64,000 nt of DNA from Halictus rubicundus (GCF_050948215.1 NC_135157.1:6572001-6636000), one strand, 5' to 3'. Positions 26,482 to 41,400 are shown, counted from the stretch's first letter. The notes: generated by a model not told the origin, from the letters alone. Program-made: numbers and translations.

Positions 26482-27302
26482 CTTTCATTTTTACAACAGA
26501 AAGATTTTTCCTCCTTAGGAAAACGATCCGACAGCTGAAGCAACGAGAGTATCCCCGTTCACCTTACCGCGAAGATATATCTTTAAACCATGCAAGGAAT
26601 GTTCACAGCTATATTACGATTACACGATATTGCTCCTAAATTTTCGACGATCATTATGGACCCTCGAAGCCCTTGAGATACCCGCGCAAACCCCGTGCTA
26701 AGCTCGCACAGGGAAGTTCCCGCAGAGCAGCGGCCTTCCAACGAATCGGAGACCAATCCTCGTCTCCGTGAAAGCTAGCTCCGCGTTCACCCGCTCGATT
26801 GTCGAATTCACAGTTTCACGTTTGTATTCCCTAACAGATCTTACGTATCTAAGAAACAGTTCGTATCGAGTGCTCCGACGTCGTTGCGTACCGACGATCT
26901 CGCGCGTCTCTCCTTCGTCCGCGTGTGCCAGAAGATCCCCATGAGAGGGTTCTATGGGAGATTCGGCAGGTTCTCGGAACAGTCCCCTAACTGTCCCCGG
27001 GGACTCGAGTCAACCTACCGGGAATCATCTAGGCCGAGGCTGAACGTGTTCCGTGCCCGGAAATCAAAGTCGTCGCGTTCGCTCGTGTTCTGACGTCCTC
27101 TACGAGAGCTCCTGAAGAGCTGCCACCGTGGAGAACGCTCGCTCGTCGTCTCGGGCGATCAGAACTTGGTCCTCACGGTGATCCAGTGAGGGTAGAGCGC
27201 GTCATCGACAGTTTCCGGTCCTCTGTTCACGTAACTCTTGGCCGGGCACGAGCGACAAACGCCGAGAACATCGTGCTGATCGACGTCGCGGAACGTTCAG
27301 TA

Positions 27303-27656
27303 TCAGGACGTGGGCGCGTACCCGAGGTTCTTCCGCTGCAGGAACATCGAGATCTCCCGGAAGGTCGGACGCTCGTTCTCCTCCCGTCGCCAGCACTCCA
27401 GCATCAGGTCGTAAATATCCTTGGAGCAGGCAGTGGGCCGCGGCAAATAGTCGAAGCGATTGTCGGTGTTCTCCTTGCAGTCGTTGTTCTCGCCACCGTT
27501 GTTGTCCGGACAGTCCGCGGCATGGTGCAGCCGTCGCAGGTTCTGCACCATCTCCTCGTCGGACAAGTGCTCGTACGGGGCACGTCTGCCCAGGTTCAGT
27601 ATCTCCCACAGGGTCACCGCGAACGCCCACACGTCACTCTTCGTCGTGTACTTGCC
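27303..27656 (-). CDS. Ddr: Ddr terminal exon: kinase C-lobe
   Basis: The exon begins GKYTTKSDVWAFAVTLWEIL and ends at TGA shortly after LMLECWRREENERPTFREI. Between LSDEEMVQNL and YLPRP there is an acidic, Asn-rich stretch roughly 15-20 residues longer than in vertebrate DDRs. The antisense strand has a 221-codon open frame that is a shadow. Confidence 0.95.
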   Translation of the reverse strand, partial: GKYTTKSDVWAFAVTLWEILNLGRRAPYEHLSDEEMVQNLRRLHHAADCPDNNGGENNDCKENTDNRFDYLPRPTACSKDIYDLMLECWRREENERPTFREISMFLQRKNLGYAPTS

Positions 27657-30600
27657 CTGCGAAGATTGTATCGGTTAGACAGCCGGAACTTAAATCAGTC
27701 GCAGGTTTCAGCCCGCGACGCGACGATTAGAGACGCGCGAAAACCCGAAAATGTCGGTTCTAAAATGGTGAAAGTATTAGAAGAATTTAGAAATGTTATT
27801 ACATTAATCTCACCATGTTCAAATTATCAAGAAAGGGAATTTTGTACTTGAGAAATTTTTATAGATTAATGATTAAAGGATTCGCAATCTACTGATCAAA
27901 GCAGTTGATCATCCTTCGGTGATATTTAACAATGATAAAATAATTACACATTTCAAGCCGAGTACTCGTAATCGTGATCGTGACAAATCACAAATTTATT
28001 CGTGCACAATATGCAGACCATTTGGCGAATTACTAAATAATCGATATATAGAATAAGATAAATACACATGCAGGCCGTGTTAATGGCGTAAGCGTCCTAA
28101 TTGGATCGTTTGAATGAAGCTTACCAGAAATATGGACTCCCAGGCCATCCAACGTATCGGCAGCGGCACCGCGCCGTCGACTTTATAATAATCGCACGCG
28201 TACAATTCGTTGTCCGTACCGAAATCCGAGATTTTAATGTGATAAGCTTTGCCCACCAAGCAATTCCTGTAATCGAAAATCAGGAAATCGATGAGCGCGA
28301 CCGTGTCGCCGTTCCACTCTAATCTACAAACACTCGACCGGGCCCCGCCGTTTAATTAACTTCGAAAACGTCGCCGGTCGGGCTTTCATTGTTATTAACA
28401 ATTTTCTAATTTACTCCTCCGTCGACCGGCGATTTCACCGAAGTGGAATGCTCGATTCCATCGAGCTTGTCGTTCGATCGGAAACGGTCAACGATACCGT
28501 TTTCGATTTTTCATTTGATCCCGTTCCTTGTTGTCTTTTTGCTCGTAACGTCAGCCTTTTGTATTTTCCGGGCCACAAAGGGAAAAATGCACCGGAGGGG
28601 GAAGGGCATTTTGGAATTCTATCATTGTTACGAGCTTTCATTATCAATGCTCGGTTAAATTTACAACAGTCCGGGAGCCAGCAGTTAAATTCTTGCGAAC
28701 AAAACGCCTTCCTTTGTCTTTTTTCTTTGCACTGTGTTAACCCTTAGCACTCGAATGGCGACTGTAAGGAGTCACTAAAAATTCCTATATCATTATTCAA
28801 AATATTTGTCACATTATTAAATTTGTTTGTATTTAATAAATTACTAAACATTTCAGTATTGTACGAGTAAATTCCACCATTTTCGTATGTATAACGTGGA
28901 AAATATATATATAGAATGGAAATATTCTAGGTCGGAAGAAATGTTTCGTTTTGGAGTTAAAACAGCTTTGAGTGCAAAGGGTTAATTCTCTATCTTTGTC
29001 TACCGAGGTAGCTTCGTCGAATTCGTGACAAGTGAATTGTGGAAGAGAAGTGGGGCTGACTCGTGAACATTTAACCGAGTACTACTGTATTAACGCATTA
29101 CCAGCATATTTACATTTAGATTTAAATTTAATATGCTAGGCACTGAACTATATGCATTTATAACGACCAATGCAACGTTGAAAGCTGAACTTGTCATATG
29201 ATTGAACCCTTCGACGGCGGAGTCGGGGTCTACTGTGACCCAGAGTATCGCAATTGTCACTTAATTACCTAGTTTCTGACGAGTCAATTAGATCAACAGC
29301 CACCTTATTAAGGAAAACAGCAATATTAACGTATCTACGAGGAATCTCTTAAAAGTAAGTTTTAAATAAATTGATAAATAAAGGAGGCAGATGTTCCTAA
29401 ACATCTTTCATTACGCAGTTATGAATTAATAATTTAATCAAATTAAATGGGTTGATAGAACGTTAATAGTTAATAGAATGGGTTAATAATTTTCTAATTA
29501 ACTCTTAGATTCGATCAACGCGCGGATCCATCTTTGTCGTTCGATCGAAAACGGCGAGCAACGCCGTATTTTTTCTACTTTTGTGTTCCCGGTCGGTTGT
29601 TTTCTTTTTGCTCGGGACCATCGTTTCTATCGGTGGTTTTACCGGAGCCTTTTGTTTTTTCCGCGCCTCAAAGGGAAAACTACACCGGAGGGGAGCGTTT
29701 TCGGATAATTCTAGACCGGGCCGCAGACGCGAGGAAAAGAGGTTTCGACTTCGGCAGCCGGGGAATCCCGAATACTTTTCCGATCGATTCAGCTCGAATG
29801 AAAAAGCCAGGATCAAATCGATCTCTCTCTCTTGGCCGGTATGTCGACTGAATAGCGCGGCCGCCAATCTGCATACGCGGTACGCATTCTGTGCATCGCA
29901 GCAGACCGGAAGCGTGGAATGGCTGCCAGCGGGCTGCATTTGCACGTACGTGTGGATGAGCTACGCTTCCTGTACAAGCTCAACCCAGCCCCGTACAATC
30001 GAACGTAACTTTACGGCAAACTTTACCATGCCAACAACCGGATCGGATCGTTGAATGATCATTGGGGATCGTTATGAGGTTGTCGGCCATAGTCACGCCA
30101 GTTTCAGATCGACGATCGAAACGCAAACTCCTAACCGACACGTAAACGGATTCGCGGACGATCATTCGCTTCTGATGGTTGTCTGCTGCTTCCTCTTTCA
30201 TTTCGCGTTTCACGCGTATGATCTTGGCAGCCGGCTCGACACAACGTTTCTATATTATGAATATTTAACGGAGAAATATAAATGAATAAAATAGCAGTAA
30301 TGCAAACATGTTACAAATTGTTCAGGCAAACAAACTCGATCGTCTCCGCAACCAAGCCTGTCTCAAAAATTGGTTAGCAAAGTTAAAAAACGAGACGAAG
30401 CTATGTAATCTGGTGACGAGCTACGTAATTAAGTTTGAAAGCGTTAACAGCGGACGCGATTGTGCAATAATGAAACAGGAAAGTGGCCAGCATCCAGTTC
30501 GGAATGAAATGAGTTTGTACCTTGGCAGAGGGCTGTCGAGCACCGTGAAGTATCTGGGCTGACAGCGTTTCGGTTCTGGTCTCGTGAGGTGACTGCCTCC

Positions 30601-32399
30601 GAGGTTTCAAAGACGAACTATAATTCTCGGCCGAGACAAACGAGCAACCGAACGGTGTTCGAGTATCCAGCGTTATCGAGTGAATGGAGTCAATTAATTT
30701 CATCGGCGGAACAAAGCTCCAATTTGGAGGCAGAACCTTGGTAATTAGCGGCGCTTTATCGATCACTGTGATTGGCTCTGCCACGCTCTTCGAATTCACC
30801 GGCGCGGCGACGACGACGGTGACCTGATCCACCAAAGTCCCCGGGTCAGGACCCTTAATGCAATAAGCAATATTCGCTCACCCCGGCTCGTCCCTATCGA
30901 AAACCTTTGTGTGACTTACCGAGCGTCATCCTACGAGTAATACGGCTTTCACCGGTCGAGTATACTTAATGCAAATGAATATCCCTACGCGAATAATCGA
31001 GTGCAACGCCGGTAATGCTCGGTTCGGTTCAGTCGAACTGGAAGCAAACTCGACACTTTTGCCACTTTGATCAATGCGTCACACGTGCGATACAAGCTTT
31101 AATTTACAGTCGAAAATTAATCTTAGACTGCAGTTCGAGTTTTGGAGGACCGGATTAGATTTTTACAATTTATTCTTCTAAATTAGCAAAATTATGTTTC
31201 CTGGGATTCTGATGTGTAAGTTAAAGTTTCTTTCAACTCCTTTTGTACAACAAGGAGCTCATCATTATTTCCGGTTAGATTCATTATCCAAGAATATTTT
31301 CCATCTCTATTAACCTTTTAGATGACGAGTTAACACTAAACCTACCACGGTCAAAATGACCGGTTTTACATCTTACAATTACTGAAACTGTAAAAATTCA
31401 TTTATGGAAAATAGTGGAATAAAATTCCCTGTCCAAGCGTTCATTGTATTGAACATTACAGACAATCTCAATAAATTTAGGATTGCCATTTTTATAAGGC
31501 AATATTTACCAGATGGTGTTAATGCTTGTTAGGTTTACTGTTAATTGGTCATTCATTTTCTTCTCAATTCGAGTCTCCGACATCGCGTAGAAAAATTCAG
31601 TGTCCGTTTACAAACGAACGATCAGCAGACAGTTCGCAAACCGGTAGCAAAGAAGACAATACACGAAAGAACGCGATCTCGCAGAGGACATCGTCCCGAA
31701 GAAAGTGCCCACTTTCCCATCATTTCCCCCGACAACGTGGAGGAGGGTCTCTCTCTTATAGCTATTATCGATTGCGAGTGCGATCGAGTGTATTCTCGAT
31801 GATACTTTAGCGTTAGAAGCCGCGTTAGGGGGCTTCATGGTGGTGCGGTCACGTGTGATCGGTAGGACTTCGACCTCGCGATGCTTCAACGTTAGATCGA
31901 GAAGGTAAGTGCGGGGCTGAATCGAAGGGGGTAGTAGCATTCGTCGTGAGGAATAGAGAGGAGTTAAAGGGGGTGGGGGTTGAACGATCTAAGAAAGAAA
32001 AGGACGAGTGGGAAAAAGAAGAAAGGATAAGAGCATGGGGCGGGGTGGGGGGAATGGCGAGGGAAAGCCATTCTCTACATTTGTAATCGAAGTCGGAACA
32101 AAGGCGGCGTACTCGCTCGGCGGGAGTACTTACATTGAGTCTTCGTCGTTCTGTACGGTCGGGCTACATGTTCCTGCGGCGTGTGCGACCACTATCACTG
32201 TTTCTGGCAACACCAGCACAACCACCGGTATCACCGCCGTCGCCTAGGCCACGTCGAAAACCTTCAGCCTGCGCCTCCGCCGATTCTTTCAACCCCATCG
32301 TCTTCCTCTCCGCCCTTAAGCGTTCCACCCACACGCGCGGCCTCGACCGATATACGTATACACTGTAAGGTATACTTTCATCCGCGATCACACGCACAT

Positions 32400-32431
<32 letters not shown>

Positions 32432-35400
32432 ATTTTCCTCGGCTACTACCGAACGGCCGTGAATATAGACACGCGTTCGTTGCACACCGCTATCCCCGGC
32501 AACGACCCTCTCGGCACCGGCCCTCTTCCTTTCTCGGACCTCGCCAATTGAATTGCATTACCGTTTGATCAGCAATCGATTCTTTCCTCTTTTCCACTCG
32601 GTCCGGCGCCGAGAATGACTTTATACGGCCCCCCGATGCCGAATAAAATAAGGCGCCGACGTCCAGAGACCGACGTCCACGCCGTTGACACATACGCGTG
32701 GCTGTCGACCATTCGAATTTATTCGATGCCCTTTGAACGACGCCGATTTCGCTCGGCTGTTCCCACACAGTGCTCCAAAATCCTGAAAGCTCCGACTAGA
32801 TTCACGGATCTTTTAAACATTTATATTTACAAACAGGGCAACCTTTAGAGGCTTTTCATAGATTACGATTCTGGTGCCGAGGTATCTTTTTGTTAGGATG
32901 GGGAAATACCCTTAACCCTATGCCCTACAATATCGAGTTATACACGTGATTCTGAACAGAGACTAATAAATATGTATGTCACTAATTTTGGCGTTGTTGA
33001 TGTACAGCTGTTGAAGAACATATAGACATACAACGGACATAAATTTTCTCTCTTTTTTTTTTAGGAAATTACGAATATCAAAAAAGTTCCTGAAACCCGT
33101 AAAGTAAATCGTAGGGCAAGGGGTTAAAGGCGATATTCCTGTTCAGAGTTGTCAATTTTAGACAATTTATGAGATCAAAATTTGGTACACTTGTTTGGCT
33201 GTGTTTCAGAATAAGACATTGTAAATTTCATGCAATTATCTCTATTACTATTTAAGCGATTATTTAATGCGATTTCAGTCGCACGTAGCAGAAATTCACT
33301 GGGATTGAAACTGTTTCAAGCAATAAAAAAAGAACTGTTGTCGATATTGACATAATTTTGGTTCACCAGCTGTATTGAGATGACACAATAATTTAAATAA
33401 CTATAATGATAGTTGCATAGAATTTTTAAAACACTTGACCAATAATAACCCAACCGTTTTAGATCGCATACATTCTCTGAAAGGACGGCTCTAATTGGAA
33501 TACCGAACTACCCTTACAGAGGATTGTTCACGCAATGAAAACACAAGGTCCTGCCAGGTGATTCAGAATTTAAATTTAGGCAAATAATGTAACATAAAGG
33601 TGGCCTCAAGATTTGACAGTTAGGGATTTTTCATAAACAAAAGTTACGATATCTGCTGATTTGTATGTGTCAGGTTGTTCTGAACGAATTCTAAATGGAT
33701 TAGAGGATTTCTTTAATTTGAAAACCTTAATTTTGTCTTCCAAAGACAGGATTCAAATAAAGATATTAAAATTGTTATTGAATAAAAAGAGATGACCAGT
33801 GCTATTACATTGCCTTTGTTAAAGTTTAGCGACGTTTCCAATTGCCACGATTGTACAATGAAGAATACTTCTTAAAAAATATGTTTGCTATTGCCATTGA
33901 GAGTTGCTTATCCCACCATATTTAATTTAAAGTATAAAATTCGTGCCGACTTAATTGTCTGCAAAAATCACTGTACTAGCTCGTACAATGGTTTCGAGCT
34001 ATCGCGTCGATGGTTCGACTATTCGAAATATTCGACGAATGATGAAACGAGGGGTGGGGGGTGGGGGGAGTGACAAAAGGGATCATGCGTGCATAGTCGC
34101 GGGTATTTGCGTTTCTCTTTCCGCGCCCCAAAGTCACGAAGAATTTACGCAGCGCAGTGAAATTCCCGCAGAGTCATATGTTTCAACGGGAAATTGTCAG
34201 TTCGTCACGCTGACGCCTATCATCGAGTCAGGCGTTTATCGTCGGCATTACATTTTGATTAAATTCCGGGTCCGCCGGCGAAATTCTAGTTCCTTCGCAA
34301 ATGGATTCGCCGTGTTTGCGGCGGTCTCCAGTTACAACGGATTGGTCGAATTGTCAATCGGCCCGGCTAAAGCCGGGTAACCATATTTTCGCGTCGTCCC
34401 CTAATGATTCGTCGGCAAACTCGCGAAAATTGTCCCTCCGCCGTGAAATCCGTTCGCGTGCCGCAATTTTGCGCGTAACGCAAACTTTTTAACGACCGTG
34501 ATAAATGAGAGTGCCCGTAAGCCGATACTAATTTCACAGAAAAAATGTGACAGATATATTTCATGAATAAACGTTATTTATCGCTAATATTTTTAAGACG
34601 CATCATTTGCACATTTTTAAGCCGAGATGGAAAATATCGGATAAATAGCTATAATTTCTAAATACCCTCGAAAAACAACGTCGCAGGAAGCATAAAACGG
34701 TCCTTAAGCCCAGAAATAATGCGGCGCTCGTAAACTAGTTTTAACGGCTTAAAATAACAAAGTAACCGCGTAAAATGATAGTTATACCTCGAAGTAAAGT
34801 TCAATGAACGATTCAGGGAGTAATTTCTTTTTAATTCTTAATAAATCTGTTTAAACGGAAACCTCGTTGCATTCAAATTAAACAGTAGCAAGCATTATGG
34901 TACTTTAGAAACAAATGGGAAATATTAATTCGCGTCCGAGCGTAACAAATTTGTTTGGAATCCGCGTTTTCGTGAACGACGTTTGAACGGGATGCAAACG
35001 GGGAAATATAAACTGTTTTTTTATATCCGGAACGAAGATTATTCGCGAAGTGCTAGTTAGATGGGAGGAGAGGGGGCCGTTAAACGGCCATTTAATGAAA
35101 TGGATATAATCCGCTCTCGGAAAGATTGAATCTTATTACGGGCGTTTCTTAGAGTAAGGTAACAATAAGTCAGGTGGTTTGATACTTCTGTCCGGTGGGC
35201 ACAATCGTCGACTTAAATCGTCCTACGGGCATTTGGAGGCACGTGCAACGCCGTAATAATACCACGCCGGGAGCGCACAGGAAGCGCATCCTGGTATTCT
35301 ATTAAGATTTACGAGCGGTCGTTTGAGAGACACTGGTCAACCGGAAACTAGGTTCCACGTGTTGTAAGAGCGCCGCGGTTAGCGTGAATATGTATGTAGG

Positions 35401-38400
35401 GCGCATATGCACATATGTGCATCTATACTTCTCTCCCCCCCCCCCATCGATTCGACGGAATGGCCATTGCATTTCAATAACAGGAACGTGGATGGGTTTC
35501 GTTGCATACCGGCTATAAGCTTTTGTCTGCGAAAGTCAAGGGTCCCCGATCCTGAATATTGCCCACCTTACGTAGACCCGGATCAAACTAATCTCTCGCT
35601 ATTTTTCACATTTTTTTCAGTTGGCATCTAAATACTGAAAAATTTAACAATTTTCGTGAATTTTTTCCAAAGCAATGGTATGTCTTACGTTATAATTTTT
35701 TTTTGTAATTGATATAGCTACTCTTCCATATCTAAAAATCGTATTTTGTATCATTCTTAATCAGTATGTTTATTGTCATCGTTGCTTAATTAAATTACTT
35801 TGATTTTGTGGGAATTTTAGGGGTTGATATTTGGCTAGTTGAAGTATGAACTTTTTCCGGCGAATTGTTATCGTATTTGTACAATTTATTTTGTAACTAC
35901 TATTAACTGGAAATTGCAAGTACTAGAAAAATTGTTCCACTGCTAAAAATGGAACTAGAACAAAGATAATTGTATTTTATTCTGAAGTTAAAATTAAAAA
36001 AATATTGAATATTGTAATATATTAATTATAGACATTCTAGAACGCTATTGAGAATTAAAAACTATCTTGATTTCAGGATTGATAGAAATTACGCGAAAAA
36101 AGTTTCGCGTGGCTTTCGAATAAATGGCCTAGGGTTGTGCCGAAGGAAGGAATGAAAATAATTGCTTCTCATAATGAACCGGCGTTGTTTGCCATTCACA
36201 AACTTATCAATAATTACTGGGAAATTGAGGTTTAATCGTTATTTCCGACGAAAATATGCCGGCGTTCTTGCTGTTTTCCGCTCGACGGATCACTAACGAA
36301 TCGTTGATTTCCCATGTGGGTTTCCGGCTTCGTTTGTTTTGGGGCTTATGGAAATGCACCCTGGGAAAGCCATAATTTAATTTCAACATAAGCGTACAAC
36401 AGAGAAGCTCAATGGCGGAGTTTCGTCTCGTTTTAATGGATGTTTAGAACTTTCAGAAGACTGACGTTCGTCGAGCGTTACAAAACTTTATTCCTCAACT
36501 TCCGGTGAGCTCGATACAACGATGCTGGGGTATTATAATTCAGAACGTGATCCTGTGTTTCGAGAATATCACCCTGATTCACTTCGCTTTTCCTAGTTTA
36601 AACTATCGATCTCCGTATTAAAATGAATTAACACGTAAGGTAGTTACATTTATTAATAATGTACAAGTAGGCGAGAATTTCGAATGATTGAAAATTGAAT
36701 TATCTGTGACATTAAATTAAATACATAATGTCTGTATTTGGTGAATAAACGTGCAATATTATTCGACTCTGGTACCAACAGCTAATTAACGGATCAGGAA
36801 CCATTTAATCTCATTTTCTACTGATTTTTATATTTCGAATAATTCCGATGATATGAACCACTTTCAGTCTATGAAATATAATTCAGAATATTCGTACATT
36901 TATTGAATTTCGATTTAAAATTGCGGAGGAGCAAATATTTCATACAATAAAATTTAAAATGTATATTTAACAATTATTTATGGGAACATTTTCCACCGAA
37001 AAAAGGGGAAAACAAAACGCTTAAAGATGTTTCCAAATCCAAAATTACCAACAGATAATAATTCTATCAATTTTCACTTGTAAAGAACACGATAAAGGAA
37101 AATTTATTTTCCGCATTAACCGATTCATTATAACAAAAATAAAATAAAGGTATACCGTTCCTAGCAGAGAATATTTGATCAAAATCCTGAACATGATTGC
37201 TGTATTGCATATTGGACAAATGTGATAGAGGAATCAACAATATTTTATGAAAACATTAATAAGAATGTGTTACATGAATGTAACGTGATGTAATCACTTT
37301 CTTAATTGAAATCGCCTTTAGATATTTGTAGAAAACAATGTAATTCACTGTGCATTAATTTTAGAGCGTTTGATTAAAATATTCATTATAAAATCTCTGT
37401 TGGTAAAAAATGTAAAAAGTTTATACTATATCGTATATCAGTGAAGGGCATGGTAGGGGCCCCTCAAACGCCTGCTTCTCGTTCCCCACCATAGTTTACT
37501 CTAAATGGACAGTGAGTGCTATGGTGTCCATCCTGCCCATCCCCGTCGTATATACTAAAGTACATATTGCATAAAGTATACAAAATATACACTATAGTAT
37601 ATCGTATATACTAAATCTTAAAGCTTATTCGTACTACCGCCTACATGCTACACCATTTCAAATTACATACAAGTACTACTACTAGTTCCGACCACTAGTA
37701 AACGGCAGAAAGTTATTCAGGTATCGGGACACATTCGGTAATAAGTTGACGACTTTGATAATCTGGGTCAAAGTGGACCTTGAAACCGCCGTCGCGTCGG
37801 TAGGTTAAAACACGAACACCACGAAATTCGGCTGAACAATCTCGAAGCAACGTCGCTCGCCTAATCGAGCGTCCGTTCAGCCGAGAACGACGGTGTTCGG
37901 ATAATCGAGTCTCCGGCGCATTTCCATCGGCCGTTAGCGGATTCCTGGCGTGACCGAGAAGTCGAAACAACGTTTACGTGTCCTCCGAACGACAAAACCG
38001 TCCGTGTGTGTCGATGAAGATAGGAGATAGTGTAGGGGGATCCTCGTCGCTAAGATGCCCGGTTCGTTCTCGTGGGAAAGGGAGATCCGCGGCTGATACG
38101 TTCTCGCGCGAACTTCCATCGTACTCACCTAGTAGCCAGATCCCGGTGCACGAAGTTCAGATTCTCCAGGTACCGCATGCCCGACGCGATCTGAGCCGCC
38201 ATGTAGATGAGACAGTTGAAACTGAAACGAGGAAACGACGTGAGCCGCCCCGGACGACAAAGTTGCAGTAGCGTTCTCCAGGATTTTGGGGGGGGGGTGG
38301 TTGGCGAGCCCGGGGACAAGAGAGGGGTTCCAAGGGTGGGTTTTAAGGGGTGCAGAGAGAGAGAGACAGAGGGAGAGAAAGAGAGAGAGCTAGAGGTCGT

Positions 38401-41400
38401 AGGAAACGCCGAGGACTCGGTGACTGCACGAAGACTACGTCGCTCACGATTAATAAACGCTTCAAACTCCGGCCCCGGAGAAACTTATTGGGTGTTAACT
38501 TCGCGACGCGACGCGACGCCTTGCCACAGCGGATGAAACTAATCGTAAATCTTGAGTCCCGCCGGCGGAGCTGTTGCTCCGCGGGGGAATTATTTTGGAA
38601 TTCTCTCTGCGACTGATTAATTTTACGGAGCCGCCTGACGCCGGCGTCGAAGATCGTGTTATAGGAATAGTCCGAATTGTGCTCTTTCTCGATTATGTTA
38701 ACTCGGTTTCAATTTAACGTACAATCTGATATTACGCGATCTTGAAACAACACGGCCCAGAAAAAAAATATGTACATACAGTGGATCCAAAAAGTATTTG
38801 GACAGTTTTCCTAGTGTCGGGAAATTGTCGAGAAGTTTTAATAGACAATTTTATCTTGAATAAAAATTGATTAATTTTATTTGGAAAGGAATATCTTACA
38901 ATTTGAGTTTATTTTATTTCGTTAAAAAGAAAATAAACATCTTTTTAAGTTAGCATCGTGCAGTCAGTCGGGTAGTAGTAGGTGAATTCATGTTCCGAAA
39001 ATTGTAATTTGTGGCTCGTTGTTTATTACCTGAGAGTTTTGACACCGATTGGCATAGAGTGAGCATCTTCGGCAGTGATATGCGTTTTTAGGAATTGGCA
39101 GAGATCTCCGTGCTCCAGATACTCCATAACCACACAGTATGGTTCTTCACGGCAGCATGCGCCCAGGACTCTAGCTATATTTCGATCCTCCAGGGCAGCC
39201 AGAATCCTGACGTCGCGTTGGAAGTCTAATCTGGAGAGATATTCACAATGATATTACTGCATAAATATTTTTCGAATCTTAAAGAAAATATTTGTTGTGT
39301 GTAATGAACTGCAGTTTAATGAGTACATTAACCACGTGGCTATTATACATGTATTAAATCGGAGAATCAAAAGTATGGTTTTAAAAGTACGCATCAATGG
39401 CGGGTTTAATAACTTTCGTATCAGTAGGGCCCCCTTTATCTTTTTGTTGATAAGTTTATGAGAGTTTGCAACTTCTATTTCTAACTTGAGTTTAAGGGCC
39501 CCAAAATTTTTACCGCTTGGGGCCTCCACTTGACTTGAGCCGCCGCTGGTAAGTATGCATTATATATAATAATTTGTAGTTCTAAAATGGATGCATAAAC
39601 GCATTGTATTAGTAGTACAAATTAATTCGTAGTCTTCCGTTCGTGAATTTGTTGATTGATACAGATTATTTTTGACAGTGGAATATATTTTAAGTCGTCA
39701 ATTTATAATCTTGTGCGTTTCCTTCGTCTCATGAATAATTACTGAATCACCAATTTGGCGGGGAAAAGATTTGGACTTAAAATAAAATTACAACTAATTG
39801 CATGTGAGTCTATTTGCAATCCTAGTAGAGAAAGTGAAGTGTCCATAACCGTGGAGTCGCGGATAAGCCACCAGACCGTTCCATTCCCTCTCCAGTATGC
39901 ATAAAAGTTATAATACCGCAGTTTCCATGAATTTCGGCAAATTTTCATTCGGTAGACTTTCGAAACGATAAAGTCGAAGCAGGGAATACCGTACACAGGG
40001 GTCCTCGCACAGATGGGAGAAACCTAGGGGGGGGGGGGGGAAGGGCATTGTTAAAGGAAATGGACTATTGCTCGGCCGAACGGTGTCCGTTCTGCGAAAT
40101 AACCGTAAGATTTTCGCGCGAAGTTCCGGCATCTCGTTTGCATGCTGGCGCAAAGTAAACGACTCGAGTGGATTCGATTAGTCCGTAGGCGGGGGCGAGG
40201 GGGAGAGGCGTTCCTTTACCCGAAGGAAACTCTCCTGAAGGAGCCACACTGCTTTCCAGAAGCGGTACGCGTATGGCAACGGTCGCGCGTTTCCACGCAG
40301 CATCGTTACTTCGGGCTTACTTACGATCGACTTGGTAATGGCACTCTCGCGTGATAGCTTAATGCGGCTGTTAACAAAACTACGCGAGGCCCCGAGTATA
40401 TCGATTCCCCATAAACTGCGAATTCTGGTGCGTACCATCGCCGCAGCGTCTTCGAGCCGCGCGTGGGCGGAGCTACGGCCTTCACCGAGCTTTACCATAC
40501 GCAAAACACGTGCATTGTTCCCTCCGTCCCGGAGCAAGGTGTTTCATATTAGCTTCTTGGATGTGCAGTCCGATCTCTAGCCCTTTATTTACCGAATTTC
40601 TTAGAAATGTCTAAAATTTGTGGACTTTTCTAAATACTTAATTTAGGTGCAAGTTAACACCCCATAGCACAATTTTCGTTATAAGTTATCACCAAGGTGT
40701 CATTAATTACATGGAAAATAATTCGGGACTTCGAAGTCCTAACCATGAAATATTATATAATTTTCTATTATGGGCTCATAAAGTTCATAAAATGTCAAAT
40801 TTTAATAATAACCAAAAATTATAACTTACAAAAACGCAAAACAAATAAGTATTTTATATATGCAAACACATGGACAATTAAATTCTTTAATCTCTTTAAA
40901 ATTGTTTATCATACACACTGAATTTAATGGAAATTAACAGTAGAAAAAATTTTTTTCGTTCGCTAAATGATTCCTTCTTAAGGAAAATAAAATATTAGTT
41001 TGTAATAAAAATAAAAATGTAAAGATTAAGATTAAATTAAGATTTTCATTAGTAGACTTATTTAATAGCATAAGTTACCTCAAAAATGGCAAAAAATAGT
41101 AGAACAGAATGGAAAATTATTGAATAAATCTATGAATAAATATCTTGATTTTATCTTTGAATTTTAATTTAAAAACGCTACGAACTTTCGTTCGAACCCG
41201 ATATAAATTTTGTGTATAAGAGATTAACACGTGCCATAAATGCACGAAGATCCATTATAATCCTTTAATTCTTTAAAATACCGTACTTTTATCTGAATTG
41301 AAGCGGAATTGAATTGGAATGGCCCAATTGCAAGTTTCCGATTGAAATTCGATCTTCTACAACGTTTCGACAATGTCGTCGTCGATTGATATTCCATCGT

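Larger units (their letters stand above)
18179..27302. other. Intergenic DNA and probable long Ddr 3' UTR
   Basis: This 9.1-kb stretch lies between the UTP20 start and the Ddr stop codon. It holds E-boxes (18276-18354), a palindromic minisatellite (18502-18615), a GC-rich patch near 18790-18870, a diverged duplication (19118-19320), AT-rich simple DNA (19990-20090, 22010-22110), an AGACTGCGGAT-family element (21893-22173) and a long TC microsatellite (26429-26478). Part of the right side is probably the Ddr 3' UTR. AATAAA on the minus strand at 25493-25498 is one possible end. Several open frames here lack homology or domain features that I recognise. Confidence 0.5.
28267..38128 (-). other. 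Ddr intron, 9.9 kb
   Basis: The intron contains three TTAA-flanked MITEs (28737-28985, 31330-31544, 32912-33127), a diverged duplicated block (28463-28640 with 29531-29715), a TC microsatellite (32401-32425), short homopolymer C tracts (near 35433) and a nested hairpin (37813-37899). No host coding exon was recognised. Confidence 0.75.

Noticed and set aside
27186..27851. 221-codon plus-strand open frame
   Set aside because: It is the antisense shadow of the Ddr terminal exon and its flank.
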